A stretch of DNA of 64,000 nucleotides from VMCP01 sp964408945 (lineage in GTDB: Bacteria > Bacteroidota > Bacteroidia > NS11-12g > UBA955). A program made the translations under genes and the position numbers. Below, in pieces: positions 34,154 to 42,562 of this stretch. The stretch spans positions 1 through 64,000 of the forward strand of contig CAYPBJ010000011.1 in assembly GCA_964408945.1 (NCBI GenBank). Direction: 5' to 3'. The notes below the pieces were generated by a model. It saw nothing but the letters and a program-made list of their open reading frames with translations. It was not told the origin of the DNA and made no database searches. The number at the start of each line of letters is the position of its first letter. Position 1 is the stretch's first letter.

Positions 34154-34311
34154 TAGTTGGTAGTTGGTGGATGGTCGTTGGTCGTTGGTCCAAAGTCCAT
34201 GGTCAATAGTCCGAAGTCCGTAGATTTGAGACTTGAGGCTAGGGTCTGAGACCCGCTACTCGAAACCCGCTACCCACTACCAGGTACCTGGTACTAGGTA
34301 CTAGGTACTTA
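34144..34311. repeat. Heptamer-register repeat array 3
   Basis: Twenty-four 7-mers in perfect register fill the whole sbtA-queA convergent gap: TAGTCTA, TAGTAGT, TGGTAGT, TGGTGGA, TGGTCGT (twice), TGGTCCA and so on to GTACTAG (twice) and GTACTTA. The left part reads TGGTCGT-like and the right part CTACCCA/CTACCAG, inverted relative to each other, allowing a long hairpin. The sbtA stop TAG (34151-34153) and the queA stop (TTA complement, 34309-34311) are both array bases. Confidence 0.9.
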
Positions 34312-35355
34312 AATCACCAACAACGCATCACCATAACACAAGAAGCGGTACTTCTCTTTCATGGCTTCAGCGTATACGTCACGAATGAATTCATGTCCCA
34401 AATAAGCGCTTGACATCATATACAAGGGCGACTCTGGAGCGTGTAGATTGGTAATGAAGGCGTTTGCAATATTGAAATGATGAGGAGGGAACAAGAATTT
34501 ATCTGTCCATCCTTCGGTTGGATTCAAGGTTTGAGTTGAACTAACAGAAGACTCTAATGCACGCATTACTGAACCACCAACAGCAACAACTTTGTTTTTG
34601 CCAATGATGGCGTCATTGACAACGTCACACGTAGACTGTGGAATGCGATAGTATTCGCTGTCCATTTTGTGTTTGGTCAAATCTTCCACTTCTACTTCAC
34701 GGAATGCACCCAACCCTAGGTGTAAAGTAACCTCGGTGAATTTGATGCCTTTGATATCCATACGCATCAACAATTCACGAGTGAAATGCAATTGTGCTGC
34801 TGGAGCTGCAACTGCACCAACGTGCTTTGCAAAAAGCGATTGATACCAATTTTCATCTTCCTCTTGTACAGGACGAGTGATATACTTTGGAATGGGAGTT
34901 TCGCCCAACTTTTTTATGACACGATCAAAGGCTTCATCGTCACCGTCAAACAAGAATCTGATGGTACGACCTCTGCTGGTGGTGTTGTCTACAACTTCTG
35001 CCACTAGATCATCATCACCAAAATAGAGCTTGTTTCCAACACGTATCTTTCTTGCAGGATCCACTAAAACATCCCAAAGACGCAACTCATGGTTCAATTC
35101 ACGAAGCAAAAACACCTCAATTTGAGCGCCGGTTTTTTCTTTTTGACCGTACATACGTGCAGTGAAAACTTTGGTATTGTTCACAACAAACACATCGTCT
35201 TCATTGAAGATATCCAAAACATCGTGGAACATGCGGTGTTCAATCTTCTGTGTTTTTCTATCTACCACCAACAAACGTGATTCGTGGCGGGTCTTCAATG
35301 GCTCCTGAGCGATCAACTCCTCGGGCAACTCGAATTTGAAATGCGATAATTTCAT
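34309..35355 (-). CDS. queA: tRNA preQ1 ribosyltransferase-isomerase QueA
   Basis: 348 residues from ATG 35355 (MKLSHFKFELPEELIAQEP), the family start; a 6-residue extension upstream is unlikely. Motifs RHESRLLVVDR, VNNTKVFTARMYG, GAVAAPAAQLHFT and TLHLGLGAFREVEVED are diagnostic. It transfers ribosyl from SAM to preQ1 at tRNA position 34 to give epoxyqueuosine. A TATATTTG box lies 28 nt upstream (35391-35384), and the leader contains the palindrome CCCCAAATTGGGG (35368-35380). Confidence 0.94.
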   Translation of the reverse strand: MKLSHFKFELPEELIAQEPLKTRHESRLLVVDRKTQKIEHRMFHDVLDIFNEDDVFVVNNTKVFTARMYGQKEKTGAQIEVFLLRELNHELRLWDVLVDPARKIRVGNKLYFGDDDLVAEVVDNTTSRGRTIRFLFDGDDEAFDRVIKKLGETPIPKYITRPVQEEDENWYQSLFAKHVGAVAAPAAQLHFTRELLMRMDIKGIKFTEVTLHLGLGAFREVEVEDLTKHKMDSEYYRIPQSTCDVVNDAIIGKNKVVAVGGSVMRALESSVSSTQTLNPTEGWTDKFLFPPHHFNIANAFITNLHAPESPLYMMSSAYLGHEFIRDVYAEAMKEKYRFLCYGDALLVI

Positions 35356-35383
35356 AAGGTATAGTATCCCCAAATTGGGGCTG

Positions 35384-35407
35384 CAAATATAATTATAACT
35401 ATCTTTG
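35384..35407. promoter_or_regulatory. Divergent -7 boxes of queA and the dehydrogenase gene
   Basis: The minus-strand TATATTTG (35391-35384) serves queA. The plus-strand TATCTTTG (35400-35407) serves the dehydrogenase and ends 5 nt before ATG 35413. The boxes are 8 bp apart and point away from each other, so the two promoters overlap and should interfere. Confidence 0.55.
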
Positions 35408-35412
35408 CGGCG

Positions 35413-36309
35413 ATGAAAAATATTTCAGTTATCGGAGGAGGCACCATGGGCAACGGAATTGCCCACGTTTTCGCACAAAGCGGCTACCAAGTTACATTGA
35501 TTGACATCAAACAAGATATGCTTGATAAAGCCGTGGCAACCATTACCAAAAATATGGACCGATTGATTGCCAAAGAAAAATTGACAGAAACTGAAAAAAA
35601 TGAAGCCCTTTCTCGTTTGCATACCACCACAGACCTTAAATCGGGTGTATCAAATGCCGACTTAGTGGTTGAAGCCGCCACTGAAAACGTGACCATCAAA
35701 TTGCAACTGTTCCGCGACATTGATGCTGCTGCACCTGCACATGCCATTCTCGCATCTAATACTTCATCTATCAGCATCACCAAAATTGCATCAGTGACTG
35801 GCCGTCCTGAAAAAGTAATTGGTATGCACTTCATGAACCCTGTTCCAGTAATGAAATTGGTAGAGGTGATTGAAGGATTCAAAACAGACAAATCGGTTAC
35901 CGATACCATTTTTGATCTTTCTCGTAAATTGGGTAAAATACCAGCACTCACCCAAGACTATCCTGGGTTCATAGCCAACAGAATTTTAATGCCCATGATA
36001 AATGAAGCCATCATCTCACTTCACGAAGGTGTAGCAGGTGTTGAAGAAACTGATACCATCATGAAATTAGGTATGGCTCACCCTATGGGTCCATTGCAGT
36101 TGGCTGATTTCATTGGACTTGACGTTTGTTTAGCCATTTTAAATGTGCTGCACGACGGACTTGGAAACCCCAAATATGCTCCATGTCCTTTGTTGGTAAA
36201 CATGGTTACTTCAGGTGATTTGGGTGTAAAAAGCGGACGCGGATTCTACGATTACAGCCACGGCGGTAAAGAATTGGTAGTGGCGCCCAACTTCCATGGA
36301 AGAAACTAA
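35413..36309 (+). CDS. 3-hydroxyacyl-CoA (3-hydroxybutyryl-CoA) dehydrogenase
   Basis: 298 residues. NAD-binding VIGGGTMGNGIAHVFA (about 5-20) and LIDI, then SNTSSISITKIA, GMHFMNPVPVMKLVEVI (catalytic His) and YPGFIANRILMPMINEA. The C-terminal helical domain contains AHPMGPLQLADFIGLDVCL. It oxidises 3-hydroxyacyl-CoA with NAD+, or runs in reverse, in short-chain acid metabolism. It overlaps maf by 14 bp. Confidence 0.93.
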   Translation: MKNISVIGGGTMGNGIAHVFAQSGYQVTLIDIKQDMLDKAVATITKNMDRLIAKEKLTETEKNEALSRLHTTTDLKSGVSNADLVVEAATENVTIKLQLFRDIDAAAPAHAILASNTSSISITKIASVTGRPEKVIGMHFMNPVPVMKLVEVIEGFKTDKSVTDTIFDLSRKLGKIPALTQDYPGFIANRILMPMINEAIISLHEGVAGVEETDTIMKLGMAHPMGPLQLADFIGLDVCLAILNVLHDGLGNPKYAPCPLLVNMVTSGDLGVKSGRGFYDYSHGGKELVVAPNFHGRN

Positions 36310-36865
36310 GATTTTACTGGCATCTAAGTCTCCTCGGAGGCATGAAATTCTCACTTTATCGGGATTTAATTTTGAGGTGGTGAACATCGAAGCCGATGAA
36401 GATTTTCCATCAGAATTGAAAGGCTCAGAGATTTGTTGTTTTCTATCTGAACATAAGTCTAAACACTATGCTCATCCCCTAGAAAAAAATCAACTATTGG
36501 TCACAGCAGACACCATTGTTTGGGTAGATGACGAAGTTTTAAATAAACCGGCTGACGCCCAAGAAGCCCGAGAAATGCTTCAAAAATTGAACGGAAAAAT
36601 ACATACCGTTTACACCGGTGTAACGGTGAGAAATCATCAAAAATCACATACCTTTTTTGACCAAACCGAAGTTACCTTTTATCAGCTAACTCCATCTGAG
36701 ATAGACAACTATATACAAAACTGCCGACCCTTTGACAAGGCCGGCAGTTACGGTATTCAAGACTGGATGGGACTCGTTGGAGTAAAATCCATCAACGGTT
36801 GTTTTTACAATGTGATGGGTTTCCCAGCAGCCAAGTTTTACAGAGAATTACAACATTTTATTTAG
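36296..36865 (+). CDS. maf: Maf-family nucleoside-triphosphate pyrophosphatase
   Basis: 189 residues. LLASKSPRRHEIL (about 7-19) is the Maf signature, with TADTIVWVDDEVLNKP, KLNGKIHTVYTGV and KAGSYGIQDWMGL. Maf/YhdE enzymes hydrolyse dTTP, UTP or modified nucleotides and are linked to division arrest when overproduced. It starts inside the upstream gene and its stop overlaps the convergent subtilase by 8 bp. Confidence 0.92.
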   Translation: MEETKILLASKSPRRHEILTLSGFNFEVVNIEADEDFPSELKGSEICCFLSEHKSKHYAHPLEKNQLLVTADTIVWVDDEVLNKPADAQEAREMLQKLNGKIHTVYTGVTVRNHQKSHTFFDQTEVTFYQLTPSEIDNYIQNCRPFDKAGSYGIQDWMGLVGVKSINGCFYNVMGFPAAKFYRELQHFI

Positions 36866-38450
36866 ACATGCTTGCAGCCATTTCGATGGCATTCTTAGCA
36901 TTCACCAATCTTGAACTCTTGCAGATTTCTGAGAATTTAATTTTGGTTTTCTTGGTACCTGGCAAGATTACTTTTCCCTTTACCAATGTTCCTGATTCCA
37001 TTAAGATGGTTTTCATTTGAACCGCAGTTAAATTTGGATAGCGGCTCCAAACAAATGCTGCAACACCAGCAGTCACAGGAGCTGCCATAGAAGTTCCATT
37101 GAAATACTCGTATTTGTTGTTCGGAATGGTACTGTAGATGTCTCTTCCGGGTGAGAACAGATCAACGTTATTCTTACCGTAGTTACTGAAATCAGTAGCC
37201 AAAGCCTTCAAAGCTGGTTGACTTGCACCAATCTCAATCCAGTTCTCAGCGAAAACTTGCCCACCCCAAAGGCTATCGTTTGGATAGTTAGGTTCCATAT
37301 CAATGTTCATTCCACTATTTCCTGCGGCGTGAACCAATAATACTCCTTTGCGACCGGCATAGGCCACAGCACTATCAACGGCTGCTTTATCCCAAGAAAA
37401 ACCTTTACCGAAACTCATATTAATGATTTTTGCTCCATTATCAACAGCATAACGAATTCCATTTGCCACGTCTTTGTCGCGCTCATCACCATCGGGAACA
37501 ACACGCACCACCATAATTCTAGCGGCATCAGAAATTCCGTCCAATCCGATATTATTTCCACGAGTAGCGGCAATGATACCCGCCACGTGAGAACCATGAC
37601 TAGCATCTGGGCCCACCACATCGCTATTGCCATAGTAACGCTCAGAAGAATTTGCGTAGTTATCACCCACTATTTCTCGAGAATCATAGTCAGGATTGTA
37701 TTGATAATTAGCACGAATATCCATGGCTTTATAACCCTCTTGAATTTCATTGTAAATGGCTTCAAAAGAACTGTTGGTTTTATCTTTTTCCATGGCTTTA
37801 GCAATACCTTGAGCCAATCCATTCATGAACGGATCATCACTTTTCATTTCTTTTAAGTCAGCTGCCGTTGGATTGTCTTTTCCGCTTTCTTTGCGAAGTT
37901 TATTCAACATTTCCAATACTTTCTCCAATTGCTGCATTCCTTGAAGTGAACCTTCACGAGTGCTCTCAATCTCATTCTTAATTCCTTCATAAACCAAATA
38001 ATTAGGATTTGCGTAAGTGAAACTATCATAATCCATTGAATCAAAACTAATGGATTGATATTGATCGCGTAGCTTCTTGTAAACCCTTACTTTTTCTAGG
38101 TTATCAGCACCTACGTTTCTGCCGTCTTTACCACCAATGAAATTCCAACCATGCACGTCATCAATGTAACCGTTTCCGTCATCGTCAATTCCGTTTCCAG
38201 CAACCTCTTTGGTGTTGGTCCACAATACATCTTTCAGATCTTCGTGGTTGATATCGGTACCTCCGTCAATTACCGCAACTACTATGGGTTGAGGCTTAAC
38301 TTGAGCAGCAGCAGATTGATAGGCTTCATAAACTGAAATGCCCATGTTCTTTTTAGATGGCGCTGAATAGTGCCAATCTTTGGCAGGTTTTTGCGCCAAC
38401 AACGCGGTTGAAACGCTTAAAACCGCTACGAATAAACTGTATTTTTTCAT
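36858..38450 (-). CDS. Secreted S8 subtilisin-like serine peptidase
   Basis: 530 residues with a signal peptide (about 1-20, ending LLAQ). The catalytic triad is Asp62 in VVAVIDGGTDINHED, His near 283 in DASHGSHVAGIIAATRG and Ser near 450 in FNGTSMAAPVTAGVA. About 220 residues separate Asp and His, far more than the 30-40 of subtilisin; this insert is charged and probably helical. There is no propeptide-like region and no type IX sorting domain. It lies 9 bp after the methyltransferase gene on the same strand, at the end of the YfhO operon. Confidence 0.92.
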   Translation of the reverse strand: MKKYSLFVAVLSVSTALLAQKPAKDWHYSAPSKKNMGISVYEAYQSAAAQVKPQPIVVAVIDGGTDINHEDLKDVLWTNTKEVAGNGIDDDGNGYIDDVHGWNFIGGKDGRNVGADNLEKVRVYKKLRDQYQSISFDSMDYDSFTYANPNYLVYEGIKNEIESTREGSLQGMQQLEKVLEMLNKLRKESGKDNPTAADLKEMKSDDPFMNGLAQGIAKAMEKDKTNSSFEAIYNEIQEGYKAMDIRANYQYNPDYDSREIVGDNYANSSERYYGNSDVVGPDASHGSHVAGIIAATRGNNIGLDGISDAARIMVVRVVPDGDERDKDVANGIRYAVDNGAKIINMSFGKGFSWDKAAVDSAVAYAGRKGVLLVHAAGNSGMNIDMEPNYPNDSLWGGQVFAENWIEIGASQPALKALATDFSNYGKNNVDLFSPGRDIYSTIPNNKYEYFNGTSMAAPVTAGVAAFVWSRYPNLTAVQMKTILMESGTLVKGKVILPGTKKTKIKFSEICKSSRLVNAKNAIEMAASMSK

Positions 38451-38459
38451 AACTAATGA

Positions 38460-39218
38460 TTATTTCTTCTTACAAAAAACCATGATGCTCACGGCTTTAA
38501 ATGGCCAAATGGTAGTATCTGAATTAAAAATTACTTTGCGTAAAAGCCATTGTAAAGGCTTCCATTTCACCACATCCATAGGTGCGGTCACGTAGTGCAT
38601 TTCCAAAACTTCAAACCCCGAATTCTCTAACAATTTTTGAATTCTTGAACGAGTATAAATTCTTGCCAACGCCCATCGTTCATGCAAGGGCTTGGGTAAC
38701 CAAGAGAAAAAAGGAACCCTATTCCATGGCAATAAAGGCAACGAAGCCCCATGGGTTTCAAAAATCCACCATTTGTTGGGAACCGAAATGGCACATAATC
38801 CCCCTTCCTTTAATGATTTGGAATAGTTTTGAACCGCCTCTTCAGTTGGTAGGTGCTCAATCACTTCAAAACTCAATAAACGATCTACCTCTTTGCGAAA
38901 AGGACCAGCCGAAATATCTGCACAAACAAACTCAGCATTTTTGGCTTCCAAATCAACCTTTAATCGCTCAAAATCGGCAAGGTGTTGATTGGTATACTCT
39001 AAGCCGTAAACGTATTTAAATTTAGAAGCTATCTGTAAAACAGTATTGCCATTTCCGCAACCGATATCTAACAATTCAGCATTTTTATCAAAGTAGCCCT
39101 GGAAGTTTTCTAAAATTTTTATGCGTCTAGAAACCAATAAATCTTGAGCATCGGCAGGTTTTCCCAAATAATGTTCACCCTCAAATAACTGCTTATCTAC
39201 TCTATCCGTATTACTCAC
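38460..39218 (-). CDS. Class I SAM-dependent methyltransferase
   Basis: 252 residues. SAM-binding motif I LLDIGCGNGNTVLQIA (about 44-59), motif II acidic GLEYTN and motif IV-like LLSFEVIEHLPT. The substrate is unknown; position directly after a GT2 and YfhO gene, with 8-bp overlap to the GT2 gene, suggests glycan or lipid-linked sugar methylation. Confidence 0.8.
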   Translation of the reverse strand: MSNTDRVDKQLFEGEHYLGKPADAQDLLVSRRIKILENFQGYFDKNAELLDIGCGNGNTVLQIASKFKYVYGLEYTNQHLADFERLKVDLEAKNAEFVCADISAGPFRKEVDRLLSFEVIEHLPTEEAVQNYSKSLKEGGLCAISVPNKWWIFETHGASLPLLPWNRVPFFSWLPKPLHERWALARIYTRSRIQKLLENSGFEVLEMHYVTAPMDVVKWKPLQWLLRKVIFNSDTTIWPFKAVSIMVFCKKK

Positions 39219-39963
39219 GACCTTTCAAATTAAATAAAATTCTGCGAATTACAATCCAAATATGGGCCAATATATTTGCGAAATATCCATAATGCTCGCC
39301 TAAAATTTGGAATCGCTCCTTCATAGCTTTCTTTGTATGAAGATAGCTACTGCCACCCACGGCAAAATCTGCCACCACAAAATCAACAGCCATGCAAACA
39401 GGATTCTTTTTGAGAATACGAATAATCCAATCCACATCTGAAGCAAATCGATACTTCAAATTGTACTCATCGCACAACGTTTTTCTAGCTACAAAACTCT
39501 GATGACAAATGCTCATTCCCGTTCTGAAACTATTTTTATTGAGATTCAATGGGAATTTCTGTGGCTTCAACTTACTAATCAAGCCCATTGGTTGATAATT
39601 CTCGTCTACAAATTCAGTGTCCCCATAAAAACAATCCACCTTTGAATATCTCTCTATAAAATGAAGCATTCGAAAAACAGAATCACTCGAATGAAATCGG
39701 TCTCCGCTATTCATAAACCAGACGAACTCACCAGATGCTGCTTTCAGACCTTTGTTCATTGCATCGTAAATGCCTTTATCGCTTTCAATGATACGATGAG
39801 TGAAGGGAGCCGTTTGAATATAATCTACTGATCCGTCGCGGCTATTCCCATCCACCGCTATCCACTCAACCCCTTCAGGCAAGGGCACATTCATTGACTC
39901 TACGGTCTTTTGAAGTCCCGCAAGATTATTAAAATTAATAGTAATGATAGAGAGCTTATGCAT
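39211..39963 (-). CDS. Family 2 glycosyltransferase
   Basis: 250 residues. GT-A fold: LSIITINFNNLAGLQKTVES at the N-terminus, nucleotide-binding VDGNSRDGSVDYI, then SDKGIYDAMNKGLKAASGE and WFMNSGDRF (DXD-like region replaced by NSGD). This resembles GT2 enzymes of surface polysaccharide synthesis. Donor and acceptor are unknown. It overlaps YfhO and the methyltransferase by 8 bp each. Confidence 0.88.
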   Translation of the reverse strand: MHKLSIITINFNNLAGLQKTVESMNVPLPEGVEWIAVDGNSRDGSVDYIQTAPFTHRIIESDKGIYDAMNKGLKAASGEFVWFMNSGDRFHSSDSVFRMLHFIERYSKVDCFYGDTEFVDENYQPMGLISKLKPQKFPLNLNKNSFRTGMSICHQSFVARKTLCDEYNLKYRFASDVDWIIRILKKNPVCMAVDFVVADFAVGGSSYLHTKKAMKERFQILGEHYGYFANILAHIWIVIRRILFNLKGRE

Positions 39964-42430
39964 TCTCTTCCTTGGCGAACAAAGGACGAATCATCAGTCC
40001 CAAGAAAAGAAGCAAAATCAACCCTGAGCTAGCCATTTCTAAATTCAAGAAAGTTTCACGAGAGGTGGGCACATACACCCACTTAACCTCATTCTTGCCC
40101 GCTGGAAGTTCTACTGCTCTCAACAAATAATTCAATTTCAAGGCCTTTGCTTCATTTCCATTAACATAAACTTTCCAACTTCCGTTTTTCTCATTATAAT
40201 AAATCTCAGAAAATACGGCCAATGCTTTATTCGTATTTGACGAAGTGTAAGTTAACGTGTCAAAACTGTAGTAAGTCCTTTCAATCTTATCCGTTTCAGC
40301 GTAAGCATAAACACCCTGACTTGGGGCTTCATCTTTAGATTCAGACACAGCATAAACGCCCAAGTTCAATGAATTCAGTTTCTTCAAAGCTTCAACTGCA
40401 GATGCCGATTTCACTACGGTATCTGCAAACCAAGCATGTCCCAAAGCCGTTTGACGAGGAATAACTTCTTCGGTTTTCCCGTCTTGCGATTTTGTGAGTA
40501 CATACTTGCAATTTAGCATGTCTAAAACCTGATTATTCAAAATGACATCGGCACTCATTTGAGCCCCATTTTTGGTTATACCGTAGCTAATTAGATCTTG
40601 GTATCGGCTCAATTTAGCCGGATGATAACCACCCACATTCCTGTGAAAGGGAGCAGCATGATTATCATTAAATGGATTATACCTCAAATCAAAGACCCTA
40701 GCTCCTTCTTTATTGGTTGCCATGATTTGCTCGTCTAATCGGGTAGGTGTGATTGATTGCTCTACTTCTTTATCTTCCCAATTTTCGTCATTTAAATAAC
40801 GACCAGAAACACCCATTAAATCAAAAGCTACAATGACTGTTGCAATAGCTGCAAACACGGTCATGCTCAATTGTTTTTTCAATGCACCCCACACCAAAAG
40901 TGCAATAAATGCCATGATTCCAACGCTTCTCCAAAGGTCATTCCAGAGCAATTCTTTGCGTAAATTATGTATTTCGGTGATAGCATTTGGATCGCCAATT
41001 TGTTCATCAACTGGGGCTTTAAATTGTTGACCATTAGCAACAAGAATCAACACTAAAACGATACCTCCCAAAGTAAAAAGGGCAGATTTTTGCAATTTCT
41101 TGGCAAAAGCATCACTCCAATTTTGAGACAATGCGTTGTAAACCCCTAAAATTCCGATGAACGGCACAATAACTTGAGCAATACTCAAGGCCATCATGGG
41201 CGTTCTAAACTTATTGTAGTAAGGTAGATTATTGAATAACCACTCATTCAATCCCATGTATTTTCCCCAAGAGAGAATCAACGATAGGGCAAAAATCTCT
41301 ATGCCAAACCAAACCAAATACCCAAAATTTTGAGCATCAGCATTTTCAGGTTGTTCTTTCTTCCATTGGAAGGAAAAAACGATGGCAAAGACAAACATGA
41401 ACATCAACCCTGCCCCCATATAAATGGGACCCGATGTAAATTGCAAATCGCCATAATACATGGGTAAACGCTCTTGACCAAACATATTTTCTGGAACAGG
41501 CTCGTCTGAACTTCCGCCTTTGAATCGAGGAACAAACAAGGTAAATGTTTCAGTTATTCCGTAACTCCAACTGAAAGCATATTCAATATCCAACCCTTTC
41601 GCATTGACTGTTTTAGGGCCATTTTGGGGTACCTCACTAGCAACTTCAGAACCACCACGCATAGTTGCTTTAGAATACTCCATGGTATCATAAATCTTGC
41701 CTACACATGTCATCACACCTAAAACCGAAACCACACCTGTAATTCCCAAAGTCATTACAAAATGTTTCCATTCCTTGGTTTTAAGGGTTTTAATTATTTC
41801 AATAACAAAATATAGGGCAATGATGATTCCTGCATAATACAAAATCTGATAATGGAAATAATAAACCAGCATCGCAAAAAACAGTCCGTAAACCGCCGCA
41901 CCTAATAAATACCTTTTTTGTGATAACAACAGCACCCCTGCCAACGCGCCGGGCATTACAGACATGGCCAATACCTTCGTAATGTGACCCGCCTCAAAAC
42001 TGCTAATGGTAAAAGTCATGAACGCATATCCAATAGCTCCTGCAATGCTCAAATACTTGTCTACCCTTACCGATAACAATAAGACGTACATGCTAAGCAT
42101 AGACAAAAACAAGAAACTCACTTCGTATTTAACAGCACCAAAAAATACCAAAGGATTATACTTTGCCAACACAGACCCTTGGGGAATTCCACTGATCAAG
42201 CTATTTGGCATTCCCGAGAACAAACGGTCGTTCCAATTAGGATACTGCCCATTAACCTCTTTGAATTTTGCGGGTGCATCAGTCATGAATCGCACCTGCT
42301 GCATATCGCCTTGTTTCAAAGCCATTCCATCAAACGCTGGCGCAAAAAACCAACGTGTGATCAAATAAAATAACACCAAGGTTCCTAAAAAGTAACCCGC
42401 ATTTTTTAGATAAGTCTGATTTAGTTTCAT
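39956..42430 (-). CDS. YfhO-family polytopic membrane protein
   Basis: 824 residues with about 12-14 membrane helices, a large periplasmic loop region towards the C-terminus (about 530-780) and a final helix (LILLLFLGLMIRPLF). The N-terminal FLGTLVLFYLITRWFFAPAF and the RMPMYYG-like ERLPMYYGDLQFTSGPIYMG motif fit the YfhO family, GT-C-like proteins implicated in glycosylation of teichoic acids in Firmicutes. Here it probably takes part in envelope glycan transfer with the downstream GT2. It is divergent from glyA. Confidence 0.8.
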   Translation of the reverse strand: MKLNQTYLKNAGYFLGTLVLFYLITRWFFAPAFDGMALKQGDMQQVRFMTDAPAKFKEVNGQYPNWNDRLFSGMPNSLISGIPQGSVLAKYNPLVFFGAVKYEVSFLFLSMLSMYVLLLSVRVDKYLSIAGAIGYAFMTFTISSFEAGHITKVLAMSVMPGALAGVLLLSQKRYLLGAAVYGLFFAMLVYYFHYQILYYAGIIIALYFVIEIIKTLKTKEWKHFVMTLGITGVVSVLGVMTCVGKIYDTMEYSKATMRGGSEVASEVPQNGPKTVNAKGLDIEYAFSWSYGITETFTLFVPRFKGGSSDEPVPENMFGQERLPMYYGDLQFTSGPIYMGAGLMFMFVFAIVFSFQWKKEQPENADAQNFGYLVWFGIEIFALSLILSWGKYMGLNEWLFNNLPYYNKFRTPMMALSIAQVIVPFIGILGVYNALSQNWSDAFAKKLQKSALFTLGGIVLVLILVANGQQFKAPVDEQIGDPNAITEIHNLRKELLWNDLWRSVGIMAFIALLVWGALKKQLSMTVFAAIATVIVAFDLMGVSGRYLNDENWEDKEVEQSITPTRLDEQIMATNKEGARVFDLRYNPFNDNHAAPFHRNVGGYHPAKLSRYQDLISYGITKNGAQMSADVILNNQVLDMLNCKYVLTKSQDGKTEEVIPRQTALGHAWFADTVVKSASAVEALKKLNSLNLGVYAVSESKDEAPSQGVYAYAETDKIERTYYSFDTLTYTSSNTNKALAVFSEIYYNEKNGSWKVYVNGNEAKALKLNYLLRAVELPAGKNEVKWVYVPTSRETFLNLEMASSGLILLLFLGLMIRPLFAKEENA

Positions 42431-42489
42431 ATAGACACTTGACCTAGCGAATTTCTGAGTTTTTTATTACAAATTAGCATACATCCACC

Positions 42490-42510
42490 AAAATGATTTA
42501 AAATCATTTT
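42490..42510. promoter_or_regulatory. 21-bp perfect inverted repeat upstream of glyA
   Basis: AAAATGATTT (42490-42499), one central A (42500), then AAATCATTTT (42501-42510). It lies in the 84-bp gap between the divergent YfhO and glyA genes, just before an in-frame ATG at 42515. It could be a repressor or activator operator, or in RNA a hairpin that covers the upstream glyA start. Confidence 0.5.
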
Positions 42511-42562
42511 TTACATGACCTTTGACAACAAAAAATCCCCCGAAAAAATTGTAAAATTGCGC

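Noticed and set aside
35368..35380. preQ1 riboswitch in the queA leader
   Set aside because: The leader is about 28 nt and contains only the palindrome CCCCAAATTGGGG; it has no pseudoknot-forming aptamer sequence.
36858..38450. Type IX secretion sorting domain on the subtilase or the propeller protein
   Set aside because: Neither C-terminus shows the beta-rich sorting domain with the expected conserved glycine and lysine pattern, despite PorX in the window.
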